The notes: generated by a model from the letters alone, not told the origin. 64,000 nucleotides of DNA from Desulfovibrio sp. 86 (GCF_902702915.1 NZ_LR738849.1:1240001-1304000); one strand, 5' to 3'; numbered from the stretch's first letter, positions 45,101 through 54,161 are shown. Numbers and translations: made by a program.

Positions 45101-46819
45101 CTAGCACAGCCCAAGAAGCCCGTAAATGGCCGCCATGTCCAGGGAGTTCTCAACGCAGTCCGCCAGCCTGTCAAGCTCCGGGCCAAGAGCGTAAGCAGAG
45201 CCCTCAAGGGGCGGCATGGCGCAGTCGCGGCGCAGGGAAGACAGAAAGGCATGACGAAAGGCGTCGGCATCAAAAAGGCCATGCACGTAGCTGCCCCAGA
45301 CCCTTGCCCGCCCGGCGGCGTCGCACAGGCCCCAGCCCAGGGGACGGCCCGCCGCGTCCGCCAGCACCACGCGGGGATTGCGGGCATGCGCCTCTTCATG
45401 TGCCACTTCCGGCAGGGGCACGGTGCGGCCATGATGTATTTCATAGCCTTCCACTTCCTGGGCAGGAACCATAAGCCCCCCGGCCGCCGCGCTGCCCATG
45501 GACGTATCCGGCGGATCGGCCGTAAGGCAGACGCAGGCCCGCCCCGTGACCCGCAGCAGTTTTTTGTCCGCTTCAAGACGGGTTTTCAGGGGCAAAATTC
45601 CCAGGCCGCGCTCAAGGCCGCCCTCCTCAAGGCCCAGAGGATCGTCAATGACGCTGCCGAGCATCTGCAGTCCCCCGCAGATGCCCACCAGCGCGCCGCG
45701 CTTCTCTTCCAGGGCTGTGCGGGCAAAGCGCGTCATGGCGTCGGCCAGGCCTGTGGCGCGCAAAAAACGCAGGTCAGCCACGGTGTTCCGGCTGCCGGGC
45801 ACAATAACGACGTGCGGGTGCCCCCAGTCCTCGCCGGCGCGCACGATGCGCAGGCGCAGTCCGGGCTCCTGCCGCAGGGCGTCCAGGTCGGTGGCATTGC
45901 TGATGTGGGGCAGATCGGGCACCACCATATCCAGCGTGTCTGCGGCCTCAGCACGGCCTTCGCCCATGCTGAGGCCGGGCGTGATGCCCAGCTTGAAGCT
46001 GACGGAGTCTTCTTCTGGCAGATGCAGATTTTCCAGCATGGGCACAACGCCCCAGAAAGGCTTGCCCGTGCGGCGGGTGAGGCTGTGCAGGGCCGGGTCC
46101 AGCAGCGTGGGGTCCCCGCGAAACTTGTTGAGGATAAAACCGGCCACCCGCGCCCTTTCCGCCCGCGTCAGCAGCGCCATGGTGCCCGCCAGGGCCGCGA
46201 AGGCGCCGCCCCGGTCAATGTCGGCCACAAGGGCCACATGAGCACGGGCATAGCGGGCCATGCGCATGTTCACGATATCGTGCGCCTTGAGGTTGATCTC
46301 GGCCGGGCTGCCCGCCCCTTCCAGCACCACCACGTCGGCTTCGGCCGCCAGACTGCGGTAGGCGCGCCGCACGGCCTTCCAGGCTTCGGGCTTGTACCGC
46401 AGATAGGCCCCCACACGCATCCGCCCCACAGGCTCCCCCAGCACGATAACCTGAGAGCCTGTGTTGGATGTGGGCTTCAAAAGAACGGGATTCATACGCA
46501 CATCGGCGGCCAGGCCGCAGGCGGCGGCCTGAAGCGCCTGGGCGCGTCCCATCTCCTTGCCGTCGGCGGTCACAAAAGAATTGAGCGCCATGTTCTGCGC
46601 CTTGAAGGGCACGACCCTGAGGCCCCGGCGCGCCAGCAGGCGGCACAGGGCGGCCGTGAGCAGACTTTTTCCCGCGTTGGAGCAGGTTCCCTGAAACATG
46701 ATCGCCGGAGGCAACCCAGCCGGGCCTTTAAAAGAACGGACGGACGGCGGCCATGAGCCGCCGGGGGCTTCAGCCCGGCCAAGGGGAACAGACGTGGGTG
46801 GGAACGGTGCTGACGACAT
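45101..46819 (-). CDS. cobQ: Cobyric acid synthase
   Basis: This roughly 572-residue enzyme amidates four side chains of the corrin ring using glutamine and ATP. The N-terminal ATPase has MFQGTCSNAGKSLLTAALCR and PFKAQNMALNSFVTADGKEM. The C-terminal glutaminase has the nucleophile in LVGICGGLQMLG and HGLFD as His site. The ATG at 46819 gives a 40-residue extension ahead of the usual start. An internal ATG at 46699 would start right at the P-loop, so the true start is uncertain. The gene diverges from the AsmA-like gene. Confidence 0.93.
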   Translation of the reverse strand: MSSAPFPPTSVPLGRAEAPGGSWPPSVRSFKGPAGLPPAIMFQGTCSNAGKSLLTAALCRLLARRGLRVVPFKAQNMALNSFVTADGKEMGRAQALQAAACGLAADVRMNPVLLKPTSNTGSQVIVLGEPVGRMRVGAYLRYKPEAWKAVRRAYRSLAAEADVVVLEGAGSPAEINLKAHDIVNMRMARYARAHVALVADIDRGGAFAALAGTMALLTRAERARVAGFILNKFRGDPTLLDPALHSLTRRTGKPFWGVVPMLENLHLPEEDSVSFKLGITPGLSMGEGRAEAADTLDMVVPDLPHISNATDLDALRQEPGLRLRIVRAGEDWGHPHVVIVPGSRNTVADLRFLRATGLADAMTRFARTALEEKRGALVGICGGLQMLGSVIDDPLGLEEGGLERGLGILPLKTRLEADKKLLRVTGRACVCLTADPPDTSMGSAAAGGLMVPAQEVEGYEIHHGRTVPLPEVAHEEAHARNPRVVLADAAGRPLGWGLCDAAGRARVWGSYVHGLFDADAFRHAFLSSLRRDCAMPPLEGSAYALGPELDRLADCVENSLDMAAIYGLLGLC

Positions 46820-47046
46820 GATTTTTTCATACGCGCAAGTATGGCCGTGGGCAAGCGACCCCGTAAAAATGGCGCAAGCCAACGGCTGGCGGTCAACTTG
46901 CACAGTATTTGCCCTTTTCGTATAAAGGAGATGGTAGGGAGAAAACCGGGCCGCGCCCGGCGATGATCCTGGCGCTATCCACGCGCACGGCAGCCTTTGC
47001 CGGTGAGGAATGTTCCGGCATGCGTGCCACGAGAGTTTTTGGAGAC

Positions 47047-49242
47047 ATGATGAAACGTTTTCTGCTTTGGACCGCTGGCGTGCTGCTGGTTGTCGCGGCG
47101 GCCCTGGCCATTGTTCTCAGCCAGATAGACGCCGCCTTTGTTATCCGCCAGATCGCTGACGCCACGGCCAGATCCACGGGCAAGCCCCTGGTCTTTGAAA
47201 CTGCGCCGCAGATTTCCCTTTTTCCCCCTGGCGTGCGCTTCGGACAGGCCCGCTGGGGCCAGCCGGAGATGGGCGACGGCCTCGTTTTTTCGGTCAAGAG
47301 CGGCATGGCGGAACTTGAATTGATGCCGCTGCTTTCCGGCTCCATGGTGGTGCGTGAGGTGCGCCTGGACAATCCTGTGGTGGACGTGCGGCAGTATGCC
47401 GCCGCTCCAGCTGTGCCCGCTCCCACTGGCGCTGACGGCGCGGCTTCGGCCGCCGCTCCAACCCCGGCTCCTGACCATATCACTGCCCCGGCTTCGGGCG
47501 CGGCTGTCCCGGCTCCTGACAAGGCCCCTGCCTCTACCTCCGGCGCGGCAGATTCCCGCGTCTCCGGCAGCCCTGCGGGCGCGCCCGCTCCCAAGGCAGG
47601 CGTCAAGGCTCCGGCTGTGGAGCAGGCCAAGACGCTTGAAAGAGCGGCTCCGGCCATTGAACTTAAACGCCTTGTCGCGCGGCAGGGCATGGTGCGCTAC
47701 ACGGACGCGCAGGGGCAGACGCTGACCCTCGGCGATCTGAATCTTTCTGTGGAAAATCTGCGGCCGGGGCAAGAGGCTGTGGCCCAGTGCGACTTCACCT
47801 TTACCGCCAGCCGACCTGACACGACGGGCACGACGGACACGACGGCGGATACGGCAAAAGGCACGGCAAAGGACGGCGCGGCAATGCCCGTACCGCTGTC
47901 GGCCAACCTGGCCCTGTCGGCCAAGCTGCGCTATGCGCCGCCCAACATCGCCCTGCGCCAGACCCTGCTGACCCTCAGTCCCCTGGCCGGTCCCCTGCCC
48001 AAGGAAGCCGGGCCCCTGCAGCTGAATATCGAAGGCAGTCTGGACACGGACGCATGGCGCATGCATGTGGCCAAATGCTGGATTACCACGCCCCAGGCGC
48101 GTCTGGGCCTTCAGGGCGAAGCATCGTTCAACCCGCCGTCCTTCACGGGCAACCTTGAACTGGACGCGTCCTTGCGCAAGCTGGCCGCCCTGGCGGGGCA
48201 GCCTCTCAAACCCGCCCCCCGCGACGTCACGGACACGCTCAAAATCAAGAGCAGGCTGGCCTATGGCGACAACAGCCTCAATCTTTCGGACATTGACGCC
48301 CTTGTGGACGACGTGACCCTGAGCGGCCAATTCCGCCTGGGCATGGAACCGGGCGCGCCCCTGTCCATCACGACCGACATGCAGGTCAGCGCCGTCAATC
48401 TGGATGCCTACCTGCCCCTGCCCGAAAGCGGCAAGCCGCAGGGACAGACGACTGACGGGCCCAAAGGCAAAAAATCCGGGGGAACCGACGTGTCCCCCCT
48501 GCCGGACATCAACATCCGGGCCGCGCTGGCGGGCATCAGTCAGGGCAAGGTGCGCGCCAGGGATGTGCAGTTCGTGGCGCAGGGCCTGCGCGGCAACTAC
48601 AAGATTTCGACCTTCAACTGCACCCTCGGCAGCGGTGGCTTCATCAAGGCCGAGGGCACGGCCAATGTGCCAGCCGCAGCCTATACCGTTAACGGCACGG
48701 CGTCGGACGTGGATCTGGGCGCTCTGCTGGAAAGTCTGGACAAGGGGCGTCCCGTGGAGGGCACAGCCCGTCTGGACGCCGACCTGAGCATGCACGGCAA
48801 AAGCGCCGTTGCCCTGCAAAACAGCCTTTCCGGCTCGGGGCTGCTTGAAATACGGCAAATGCGCCTGAAATCCCTGCCAACCCTGCCCGCCAACGTGCCC
48901 GGCATCGTGGGCAAGCCTGTGCCGGACACCTTTGAGAGTGCGCGCGCGCCCTTTACCATCAAAAACGGCGACATACACGCCAGCCCCGTCACGGTGAGCG
49001 CCACGGGACTCAGCGCCCGAGGCCAGGCGAAAATCAGCCTGCCGCGACAGTATCTGGAGGCCTCAGCCACTGTGGAAACCCTGGGCATGAGCGTGCCGGT
49101 CATTGCCAAGGGGCCGTTCACCAATATCGGATACAGCCTTGACCCGCGCTTTGCGCAGGGCAAGGGCAAAAAACTTCCCGGCCTGTTGCAGGACGGCATA
49201 CGCGGCGCGGAAGGATTTGTGCGGGATCTCTTCGGCAACTAG
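47047..49242 (+). CDS. AsmA family protein
   Basis: This 731-residue protein has one N-terminal membrane anchor (MMKRFLLWTAGVLLVVAAAL) and a long periplasmic part. The AsmA domain begins with TGKPLVFETAPQISLFPPGV and the C-terminal part has LSMHGKSAVALQNSLSGSGL, which is the conserved AsmA repeat. Members resemble lipid-transfer bridges between the membranes. Residues about 115-200 are an Ala/Pro-rich linker of low complexity, and another Thr/Asp/Ala-rich insert lies near 258-275. The ATG at 47050 is 5 bp from GGAG and may be the real start. Confidence 0.88.
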   Translation: MMKRFLLWTAGVLLVVAAALAIVLSQIDAAFVIRQIADATARSTGKPLVFETAPQISLFPPGVRFGQARWGQPEMGDGLVFSVKSGMAELELMPLLSGSMVVREVRLDNPVVDVRQYAAAPAVPAPTGADGAASAAAPTPAPDHITAPASGAAVPAPDKAPASTSGAADSRVSGSPAGAPAPKAGVKAPAVEQAKTLERAAPAIELKRLVARQGMVRYTDAQGQTLTLGDLNLSVENLRPGQEAVAQCDFTFTASRPDTTGTTDTTADTAKGTAKDGAAMPVPLSANLALSAKLRYAPPNIALRQTLLTLSPLAGPLPKEAGPLQLNIEGSLDTDAWRMHVAKCWITTPQARLGLQGEASFNPPSFTGNLELDASLRKLAALAGQPLKPAPRDVTDTLKIKSRLAYGDNSLNLSDIDALVDDVTLSGQFRLGMEPGAPLSITTDMQVSAVNLDAYLPLPESGKPQGQTTDGPKGKKSGGTDVSPLPDINIRAALAGISQGKVRARDVQFVAQGLRGNYKISTFNCTLGSGGFIKAEGTANVPAAAYTVNGTASDVDLGALLESLDKGRPVEGTARLDADLSMHGKSAVALQNSLSGSGLLEIRQMRLKSLPTLPANVPGIVGKPVPDTFESARAPFTIKNGDIHASPVTVSATGLSARGQAKISLPRQYLEASATVETLGMSVPVIAKGPFTNIGYSLDPRFAQGKGKKLPGLLQDGIRGAEGFVRDLFGN

Positions 49243-49255
49243 ATGGAGGCGCTTT

Positions 49256-49292
49256 TAGAGCATATTACCTTTGAAAAAGTGTAAATGCTCTA
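49256..49292. repeat. Family A 37-bp unit, copy A6
   Basis: TAGAGCATATTACCTTTGAA then AAAGTGTAAATGCTCTA. It is followed by ACGCTATACTCTTGTGCA, the sequence that also follows the 37-bp palindrome inside copy A4 (25416). It lies 13 bp after the AsmA-like gene stop. Confidence 0.7.
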
Positions 49293-49777
49293 ACGCTATA
49301 CTCTTGTGCAACTTTCGGGCACGCATTTTTTTTCAAAGATAACACGCTCCGGACGCCAGAGGCTTGGCGCATGGGATAAAACCCATGCAGACAAACAGAA
49401 AATACTGTCTGATTGCACCATTATCTTATGTGTTTTCCGATTTTGTCCGGAACATTTCTCCATACGGGGCTTGCCTTTTCCGCACGACAGGCTAAAGATT
49501 TTACACGGTCAGGCGTTAAGAATGTAGAAAACCTCGGACTGAGCCTCCCTCGGAGTGGCGCACGCCGCTCTGAAACGGCCGGAAAGGGCTTTGACTACGC
49601 GGCACCCTGCTGGCATGTTTGCCACTGCGGGCCTGGCGGCAGCATCGGCGACCAGTGGCCTGCCAAGTGCGGGCAACGGGCACATACCGGCTCCGCAACA
49701 CTTTTCCGGGGAACGTCATCCCCCGGCACGGCAGGTGATGGAACGACACAGGACGAATTGAGCCTACAGGCGGCACT
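49293..49777. promoter_or_regulatory. Leader region of motA
   Basis: About 485 bp without a convincing gene. A frame at 49413-49790 has no family resemblance. The region contains a possible sigma-28 promoter at 49493 and ends with the motA ribosome site zone. Confidence 0.4.
49493..49519 (+). promoter_or_regulatory. Possible sigma-28 (FliA) promoter for motAB
   Basis: TAAA (49493-49496) is followed after exactly 15 bp by GGCGTTAA (49512-49519), which agrees with GCCGATAA at 6 of 8 positions. It lies about 260 bp upstream of motA. Flagellar late genes are usually under sigma-28. Confidence 0.4.
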
Positions 49778-50626
49778 ATGTATTTATTAATAGGTCTTGG
49801 CATCGTTGCGGCTTCGGTGTTTACGGGATACACCCTGGCCCACGGTGAATGGGCCATCCTCTTTCAGCCCGCGGAATTTATCATTATTCTCGGCTGCGGC
49901 CTGGGAGCCTTTTTTGGTTCGCAGACCAAGTATACCTTCGGGCTCATTCTCAAGAGCATGAAGCACCTTTTCGCCGACCCCGGGTCCAGCAAAGGACGCT
50001 ATCTTGAAACGCTGGCCCTCTTGTATACGCTCTTTTCCAAGATGCACCGCGAAGGCGTCATCAGCATTGAAAGCGATGTGGAAAAACCCGAATCCAGCCC
50101 CATTTTCAGCAAATATCCCAACGTGTCCAAGGACACAAAGATCGTCAACTTTATCGGCGACACCCTGCGCGTCTATCTGACCACGGGCGACCCGGCCGAC
50201 ATCGACAGCCTCATGGACGTGGACATCGCCACCATGCGCGAAGAAGGCACCCTGCCCGCCCATGCCGTTGGGCACATGGCCGAATCGCTGCCCGGCATGG
50301 GTATCGTGGCCTGCGTGCTCGGCGTGGTGCTCGCCATGGGCAAGATCAACGAGCCGCCGGAAGTTCTCGGCCACTACATCGGCGCGGCCCTTGTCGGCAC
50401 ATTCTTTGGTATTCTCTGCTGCTACGGCCTGTTCGGCCCCATGGGCTCCAAGCTCGAAAACTACGTGGCTGAAGAACATTTTTACTATCATTCCATCAAG
50501 GAAGCCGTGGCGGCGGCCATTCGCGGGTCCACGCCCCTTATCGCCGTGGAATACGGGCGCAGGGCCATCCCCTATCCCTTCCGCCCCACCTTTGCTGAAA
50601 TGGAAGACAGACTGAAGAGCGGCTAG
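49778..50626 (+). CDS. motA: Flagellar motor stator protein MotA
   Basis: This 282-residue protein has four membrane segments: two at the N-terminus (3-20, 31-50) and two at about 170-225. The long cytoplasmic loop between them carries the rotor-contacting charged residues. AESLPGMGIVACVLGVVLAMG and AALVGTFFGILCCYGLFGPM are the MotA family signature. It forms the proton-driven stator with MotB. The TAG stop is the start of a family A element, and motB follows only after 294 bp. Confidence 0.95.
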   Translation: MYLLIGLGIVAASVFTGYTLAHGEWAILFQPAEFIIILGCGLGAFFGSQTKYTFGLILKSMKHLFADPGSSKGRYLETLALLYTLFSKMHREGVISIESDVEKPESSPIFSKYPNVSKDTKIVNFIGDTLRVYLTTGDPADIDSLMDVDIATMREEGTLPAHAVGHMAESLPGMGIVACVLGVVLAMGKINEPPEVLGHYIGAALVGTFFGILCCYGLFGPMGSKLENYVAEEHFYYHSIKEAVAAAIRGSTPLIAVEYGRRAIPYPFRPTFAEMEDRLKSG

Positions 50627-50660
50627 AGCATTTTAACTTTGAAAAAGTGTAACTGCTCTA
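50624..50660. repeat. Family A 37-bp unit, copy A7, with right extension
   Basis: TAGAGCATTTTAACTTTGAA then AAAGTGTAACTGCTCTA. The following 55 bp (ACGCTGTACGAAAGTACCGC, GCGACGTGACGTGGATTTTG) resemble the middle of the 150-bp copy A4. The first TAG is the motA stop codon. Confidence 0.7.
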
Positions 50661-50920
50661 ACGCTGTACGAAAGTACCGCGCGCCGCGACGTGACGTGGA
50701 TTTTGCCGAGTTTTAGCCGTTGCGCAGGCGGCCCCTGCCTGCCATAATGACTCAAAAGCCGGGACGGGCAAAAGGCAACGCGCTTCTGCCCCTTCCCCCC
50801 GGATTTGCGCTGGTTTTCCCCATTTTCCCCCTGTTTGCGTGGGCCGGGCCGGGGAAACAGGCATGACAGCCCCTCGCGCGAGGTTCTTGCGCGAGGCATA
50901 CACGGTAAGGAGTTTCCTCT

Positions 50921-51631
50921 ATGGGCGGCGGCGCATGGAAAGTCGCGTATGCCGACTTTGTAACGGCCATGATGGCCTTTTTTCTCCTGCTCTGGGTTCT
51001 CAGCATGGTGCCGCCCGAAACTCGGGCGGGTCTGGCCGCCTATTTCAGCGGCGACCGTAACTTTGACTCCAGTTCCACTTCGCCCATCTCCAACAATCCC
51101 TTCATCCAGAATACGGACAAAATCGACGCGCGCGACATCAAGATATCTGAAGTCGAAAAGTCCCATTACGCCATTGCCCAGAAAATCAAGCAGATGCTTA
51201 TGGCCGACGCCATACCCCAGAGCTCTTCGGGCATCAGCGCCGACGACGTGGGCGTTCAGTTGCGCGTCAACTCCGACATCATGTTCAAGCCCGGCAGCGT
51301 CGATCTGCTGCCCGACGGCGAAAGAGTGCTGACCGCCGTGCTTGACCTCATGGAAGAATACAATCTCTATCTCGTGGTGCGCGGCCATGCCGATTCGGCC
51401 GAAACGGCCCCGCCTTTCACGTCCGCCTGGGAACTGTCCGGAGCGCGCGCCGCATCCATGGTCAACTATCTGGCGCAGCACGGCGTCAAGGCCACGCGCA
51501 TGCGCGCCGTCAGTTATGGCGACACCCGCCCCCTCAAGCCCGGCATCGACGAGCAGAGCCGCGCCATGAACCGCCGCGTGGAGTTTTTCTTCCACAGGCC
51601 GGAAGTCATGTCCTACAGCGTGGTGTATTAG
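50921..51631 (+). CDS. motB: Flagellar motor stator protein MotB, short N-terminus
   Basis: This 236-residue protein has the MotB transmembrane segment GGAWKVAYADFVTAMMAFF with Asp12 as the proton-carrying residue. The OmpA-like peptidoglycan-binding domain (about 110-225) has LVVRGHADSAETAPPFTSAW. Most MotB proteins have some 15-30 basic residues before this segment; here only four precede it. An in-frame TAA lies five codons upstream, so no longer start exists. TAAGGAG precedes the ATG. The TAG stop is the first three bases of a family B element. Confidence 0.93.
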   Translation: MGGGAWKVAYADFVTAMMAFFLLLWVLSMVPPETRAGLAAYFSGDRNFDSSSTSPISNNPFIQNTDKIDARDIKISEVEKSHYAIAQKIKQMLMADAIPQSSSGISADDVGVQLRVNSDIMFKPGSVDLLPDGERVLTAVLDLMEEYNLYLVVRGHADSAETAPPFTSAWELSGARAASMVNYLAQHGVKATRMRAVSYGDTRPLKPGIDEQSRAMNRRVEFFFHRPEVMSYSVVY

Positions 51632-51784
51632 GGAAACGCGGATGTATTCCGTTTGGCGGACTTGCTTCACTTTTTTTGAAACAGTCGAGGACGGAAGAGT
51701 CCACTCCTGCTTCAAAAAAGATCGCGCCTTGCCAAAAGAAATACCAGCGCGTTTCCAGGAGGCTCTTTAATCAGTGCTTCCTTA
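51629..51784 (+). repeat. Family B element, copy B3 (156 bp)
   Basis: It runs from TAGGGAAACGCGGATGTATT to TAATCAGTGCTTCCTTA. The leading TAG is the motB stop. Its last TA is also the first TA of the adjoining family A unit. Confidence 0.8.
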
Positions 51785-51907
51785 GAGCATTTTACCTTTG
51801 AAAAAGTGTAAATGTTCTAACGCGGCACTAGACCAATTTCACTAGCGATGCTGTCGCCATCCGTAAGGCTTCTTCGTCGCCTAACGGCTGCCGCTTGAAA
51901 TTGCTCT
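51783..51907. repeat. Family A element, copy A8, diverged
   Basis: The first 37 bp (TAGAGCATTTTACCTTTGAA ... AAATGTTCTA) match the palindromic unit with one change. The remainder to TTGAAATTGCTCTGG at 51907 is related to other copies only in part. Beyond it, GACGCCCGCCGCGAAGGTGT (to about 51950) resembles an inverted right arm. Nothing else is seen before aroL. Confidence 0.55.
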
Positions 51908-52018
51908 GGCGGCTGCGCGAACAGACGCCCGCCGCGAAGGTGTTAGCGCAGCGTGACGCCATGAATTACTTTGAACCCTGCGCGGTCCACCGGGCTGCCA
52001 CAGCCATCAGGAAGCCCC

Positions 52019-52771
52019 ATGCCTCTCATATTCCTTGTGGGCCCACGAGCCTGCGGCAAAACGACCATTGGCCGCCTGCTGGCGCAACGCCTCGCGCTGC
52101 CCTTCATCGACACCGACCACTATCTTCTTGAACAGGCGGGCCGCACCGTGGCCGAGATTGTGGAAGCTGAGGGCTGGCCCGGCTTTCGCAAGCGCGAAAG
52201 CGATGCGTTGCGGGCTGTGACGGCCATCCATCCCCAGGGAGCCGTTATCGCCACAGGCGGCGGCATGGTGCTGGACGAGCAGAATCGCATTTTCATGCGC
52301 GAACAGGGGCATGTCTTCTATTTGTCCGCACCAGTGGAGGCGCTGGCGGCGCGGCTTTCCAGCAATCCCCTGACAGCGCAGCGTCCGTCCCTCACTGGCG
52401 CGGACATCAGGGACGAAGTACGGCAGGTGCTGCACGAGCGGCTGCCGCTCTATCATGCAACCGCGCATCACCATCTGGACGCCAGCCTGCCCCCGCGCCG
52501 CATAACCTCACTGGTCGTGGATTTTCTGAACAGCCTTTCCGCGCAGGATGCGGAGAACGGATCTTGCTGCGCAGCCATGCCGTGCCGCGAAGCTGACCCG
52601 CGCCGCGAAGCTGTATCCTGCTCCGAAGCCATGTCGGGTCCCGAAGCCATGCCGTGCCGCGCAGCCGTGTCGAATCACGGAGCCGCCGTGGATGCGGAAA
52701 CCAAAGATGTCGCCGCAGCAGGCCCCGCGCGTCAACCCGCCCAACACGGGGCCGACCCTGACCGTGAATAG
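52019..52771 (+). CDS. aroL: Shikimate kinase (AroL-like) with repetitive C-terminal tail
   Basis: This 250-residue protein has a shikimate kinase of about 175 residues, which phosphorylates shikimate in aromatic amino acid synthesis. The P-loop is GPRACGKTTIGRLLAQ, followed by DTDHYLLEQAGRTVAEIVEAEGWPGFRKRE and ATGGGMVL, closely as in E. coli AroL. The remaining 75 residues are an added tail built of six hexapeptides of the A-x-x-x-x-E/A type (MPCREA, DPRREA, VSCSEA, MSGPEA, MPCRAA, VSNHGA). The ATG at 52019 matches the family start. Its 3' end overlaps the next gene. Confidence 0.9.
   Translation: MPLIFLVGPRACGKTTIGRLLAQRLALPFIDTDHYLLEQAGRTVAEIVEAEGWPGFRKRESDALRAVTAIHPQGAVIATGGGMVLDEQNRIFMREQGHVFYLSAPVEALAARLSSNPLTAQRPSLTGADIRDEVRQVLHERLPLYHATAHHHLDASLPPRRITSLVVDFLNSLSAQDAENGSCCAAMPCREADPRREAVSCSEAMSGPEAMPCRAAVSNHGAAVDAETKDVAAAGPARQPAQHGADPDRE
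52574..52681 (+). repeat. Six tandem 18-bp units at the end of aroL
   Basis: Units begin at 52574, 52592, 52610, 52628, 52646 and 52664, each near GCCATGCCGTGCCGCGAA. Units 1 and 5 differ at one base in the last codon. As 18 is a multiple of three, all frames stay open through the array. Confidence 0.85.
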
Positions 52772-53831
52772 GGCCCGCGCCTTGCGCGCAGACGCGCCGC
52801 CACTTGTTTCGGTTGTTCTGCCGGCGTTCAACGCCGCACGCACGCTGAAAACGGCACTGGACAGCCTTTTTGTTCAGGAACCGGCTGCCGGTTGTCCCCT
52901 CCCCTCCTTTGAAATCATTGTGGTCAACGACGGTTCCACGGACGACAGCGCCGCCCTGCTGGATACCTGCGCCAACGAAACAGCCGCCCAGAGCAGGTTG
53001 CGCGTCGTGCACCTGCCGCACGGCGGCATCGTCGCCGCCCTCAACGCCGGACTGGCAGCGGCGCGCGGCTCCTTCATCGCCCGCATGGATGCCGACGACA
53101 CGGCCCATCCGCAGCGTCTGGCCCTGCAGGCCGCCCACCTCTGGGGCAAGAGCGGACTCACGCTTTCGGCCAGTCTGGCTGCTTTTGGCGGCAACCGCGC
53201 CAATGCCTACGGTTTTGCGCATTTTGTGGACTGGCAGAACAGCCTGCTATCCCCCACAGAGATCAGCCGCAACCGCTTCAGGGATACGCCGGTCTGCCAC
53301 CCGACCACCATGTTCCGGCGCGAGGCGGTGGAGCGCTGGGGCTCCTACGCTGACGGGAATTTTGCCGAAGACTGGGAACTGTGGCTGCGCTGGCTGCACG
53401 AGGGCGCGCTTATGGAAAAACTGCCGCAAGCGCTTCTCATATGGAACGACGCCCCTGACCGCGCCACCAGGACGGACGGGCGCTATGCGGCGGATGCCTG
53501 CGATGGGCTGCGCGCGTTATGGCTGGCCCGTCACCTTGAGCGACACAACCCTTTTCATCCGCTGGTCTGGGTCATTGGCGGCGGCCGCATGGCGCGCAGA
53601 AGGCTCGCGCCCTTATGGCGGCGAGGCGTGTGCCCGGCTGCGTATATCGAAATTGACGCCAAAAAGATCGGCAATGTGGTGGGCGGCGTGCCTGTGCTGG
53701 GCAGGGAGGCCTTGCCGGGACCCGGCCGCTGCCGCATCCTCAACGCCCTGACCGCCCATGGCGCGGCCGAAGAGGCCGCAAACTGGCTTGAACAAAGGGG
53801 ATACGGCCCGGCGGACTGGATTCTTGCCTGA
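52707..53831 (+). CDS. Family 2 glycosyltransferase with extra C-terminal domain
   Basis: The GT-A domain is clear: VSVVLPAFNAARTLKTALDS, then FEIIVVNDGSTDDSAALL and the metal motif IARMDADDTAHPQRLALQ. The C-terminal 90 residues (LVWVIGGGRMARRRLAPLWR, then VGGVPVLGREALP) look like a Rossmann-type domain and are unusual for the family. The start is uncertain. ATG 52707 is used here. ATG 52692 and GTG 52764 (overlapping the aroL stop) are alternatives. The frame upstream of them is only the aroL repeat array. Substrate unknown. Confidence 0.8.
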   Translation: MSPQQAPRVNPPNTGPTLTVNRARALRADAPPLVSVVLPAFNAARTLKTALDSLFVQEPAAGCPLPSFEIIVVNDGSTDDSAALLDTCANETAAQSRLRVVHLPHGGIVAALNAGLAAARGSFIARMDADDTAHPQRLALQAAHLWGKSGLTLSASLAAFGGNRANAYGFAHFVDWQNSLLSPTEISRNRFRDTPVCHPTTMFRREAVERWGSYADGNFAEDWELWLRWLHEGALMEKLPQALLIWNDAPDRATRTDGRYAADACDGLRALWLARHLERHNPFHPLVWVIGGGRMARRRLAPLWRRGVCPAAYIEIDAKKIGNVVGGVPVLGREALPGPGRCRILNALTAHGAAEEAANWLEQRGYGPADWILA

Positions 53832-54161
53832 ACAATCAAACAATTTGCGATATTCACCTATATTGCGCAAGTGTTTTCTTTCATGATCTCAATGCCCTTC
53901 CACACCCCCAAAATGGCCGAAAAGGCGCGCTTTGCAGTTGCCAGCCCCTTGGCGGCAAAAGCCCCCTCATGGACGCGGCCCCATCAGGCTCCGGACATCT
54001 GTTTTTTAATATGCTGAATTTAAACATAATTTTAAAAAAACTTTCAGAGTTTGCGAAATTTGTCACCAATACCCTTTGACAGAACAGGGGCAAGGAGATA
54101 TGTTGCAAGGGCTTAATGTCTTTTTCATTCCTACAATCCGACATCATCGGGAGGATGCGGC
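53832..54161. promoter_or_regulatory. Control region of the atp operon
   Basis: A 330-bp region without a gene. It becomes AT-rich from about 54000 (TTTAAACATAATTTTAAAAA) and then holds a good promoter at 54076. A GGGAGGA ribosome site precedes the first atp gene. Confidence 0.5.
54076..54104 (+). promoter_or_regulatory. Sigma-70 type promoter of the atp operon
   Basis: TTGACA (54076-54081) and TATGTT (54099-54104) are 17 bp apart. The -35 box is a perfect match and an AT-rich stretch lies above it. The start would be near 54111, 51 bp before atpF'. Confidence 0.7.

Noticed and set aside
50839..51060. Frameshifted N-terminus for motB
   Set aside because: The other frames upstream do not encode the basic MotB leader, and an in-frame TAA precedes the ATG.
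52562..52690. Tandem 18-bp repeats as a CRISPR-like array
   Set aside because: The units are contiguous without spacers and lie within a coding frame.
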